The DNA itself: not shown here | From: Mycolicibacterium rhodesiae NBB3 | GTDB lineage: Bacteria > Actinomycetota > Actinomycetes > Mycobacteriales > Mycobacteriaceae | DNA: 64,000 nucleotides | Assembly: GCF_000230895.2 (NCBI RefSeq) | Contig: NC_016604.1 | Location: forward strand, 4,712,001 to 4,776,000 | Direction of reading: 5' to 3' | Content: more notes on this DNA, generated by a model | The model's database searches: none | What the model saw: the letters and a program-made list of their open reading frames with translations, nothing else | What the model was told of the DNA's origin: nothing | How positions within the stretch are numbered: the stretch's first letter is position 1

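Overview
The window is high-GC actinobacterial DNA and most likely comes from a Mycobacterium/Mycolicibacterium chromosome. The left end keeps the order Nudix hydrolase - xerD - (O-methyltransferase) - parA-like - scpA - scpB - rluB - cmk - der, which is the arrangement around Rv1700-Rv1713 in M. tuberculosis. Start codons are often GTG and the genes in this block overlap by a few bases.

Layout. 1-7,923: housekeeping block (ADP-ribose hydrolase, XerD, methyltransferase on the other strand, then the ParA/ScpA/ScpB/RluB/Cmk/Der operon). 8,137-11,380: two adjacent TSUP-family permeases and a converging iron-sulfur photolyase/cryptochrome. 11,471-11,547: tRNA-Pro(GGG). 11,783-14,077: a pair of acyl-CoA dehydrogenases, followed by a DivIVA-like coiled-coil protein. 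14,988-22,296: an IclR-type regulator divergent from a six-gene catabolic operon (SDR, acetoacetate-decarboxylase-fold enzyme, two paralogous amidohydrolases, enoyl-CoA hydratase, class III CoA-transferase); a 17-bp palindrome lies in the divergent promoter. 22,349-23,151: a degraded DUF4239-like gene. 23,205-23,675: a small secreted protein. 23,899-27,112: a three-gene regulatory operon (PAS/GAF/SpoIIE-type phosphatase, a free-standing B12-binding protein carrying the Wx9EH signature of AdoCbl photoreceptors, and a STAS protein).

27,612 to the right edge: one uninterrupted reading frame of at least 12,129 codons encoding a giant non-ribosomal peptide synthetase. It has a starter condensation domain, 11 complete modules and the beginning of the condensation domain of a 12th. 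Only module 8 carries an epimerization domain. Reading the specificity-conferring residues by eye suggests an N-acylated, threonine-rich peptide: aromatic - Thr - Thr - Thr - X - X - Thr - D-X - X - X - X - and at least one more residue. Modules share long near-identical DNA patches, which shows recent internal recombination.

The two most interesting systems are the giant NRPS and the putative light/B12-sensing partner-switching operon next to it. The operon's divergent position upstream of the NRPS is suggestive, but no regulatory link can be shown from sequence alone.
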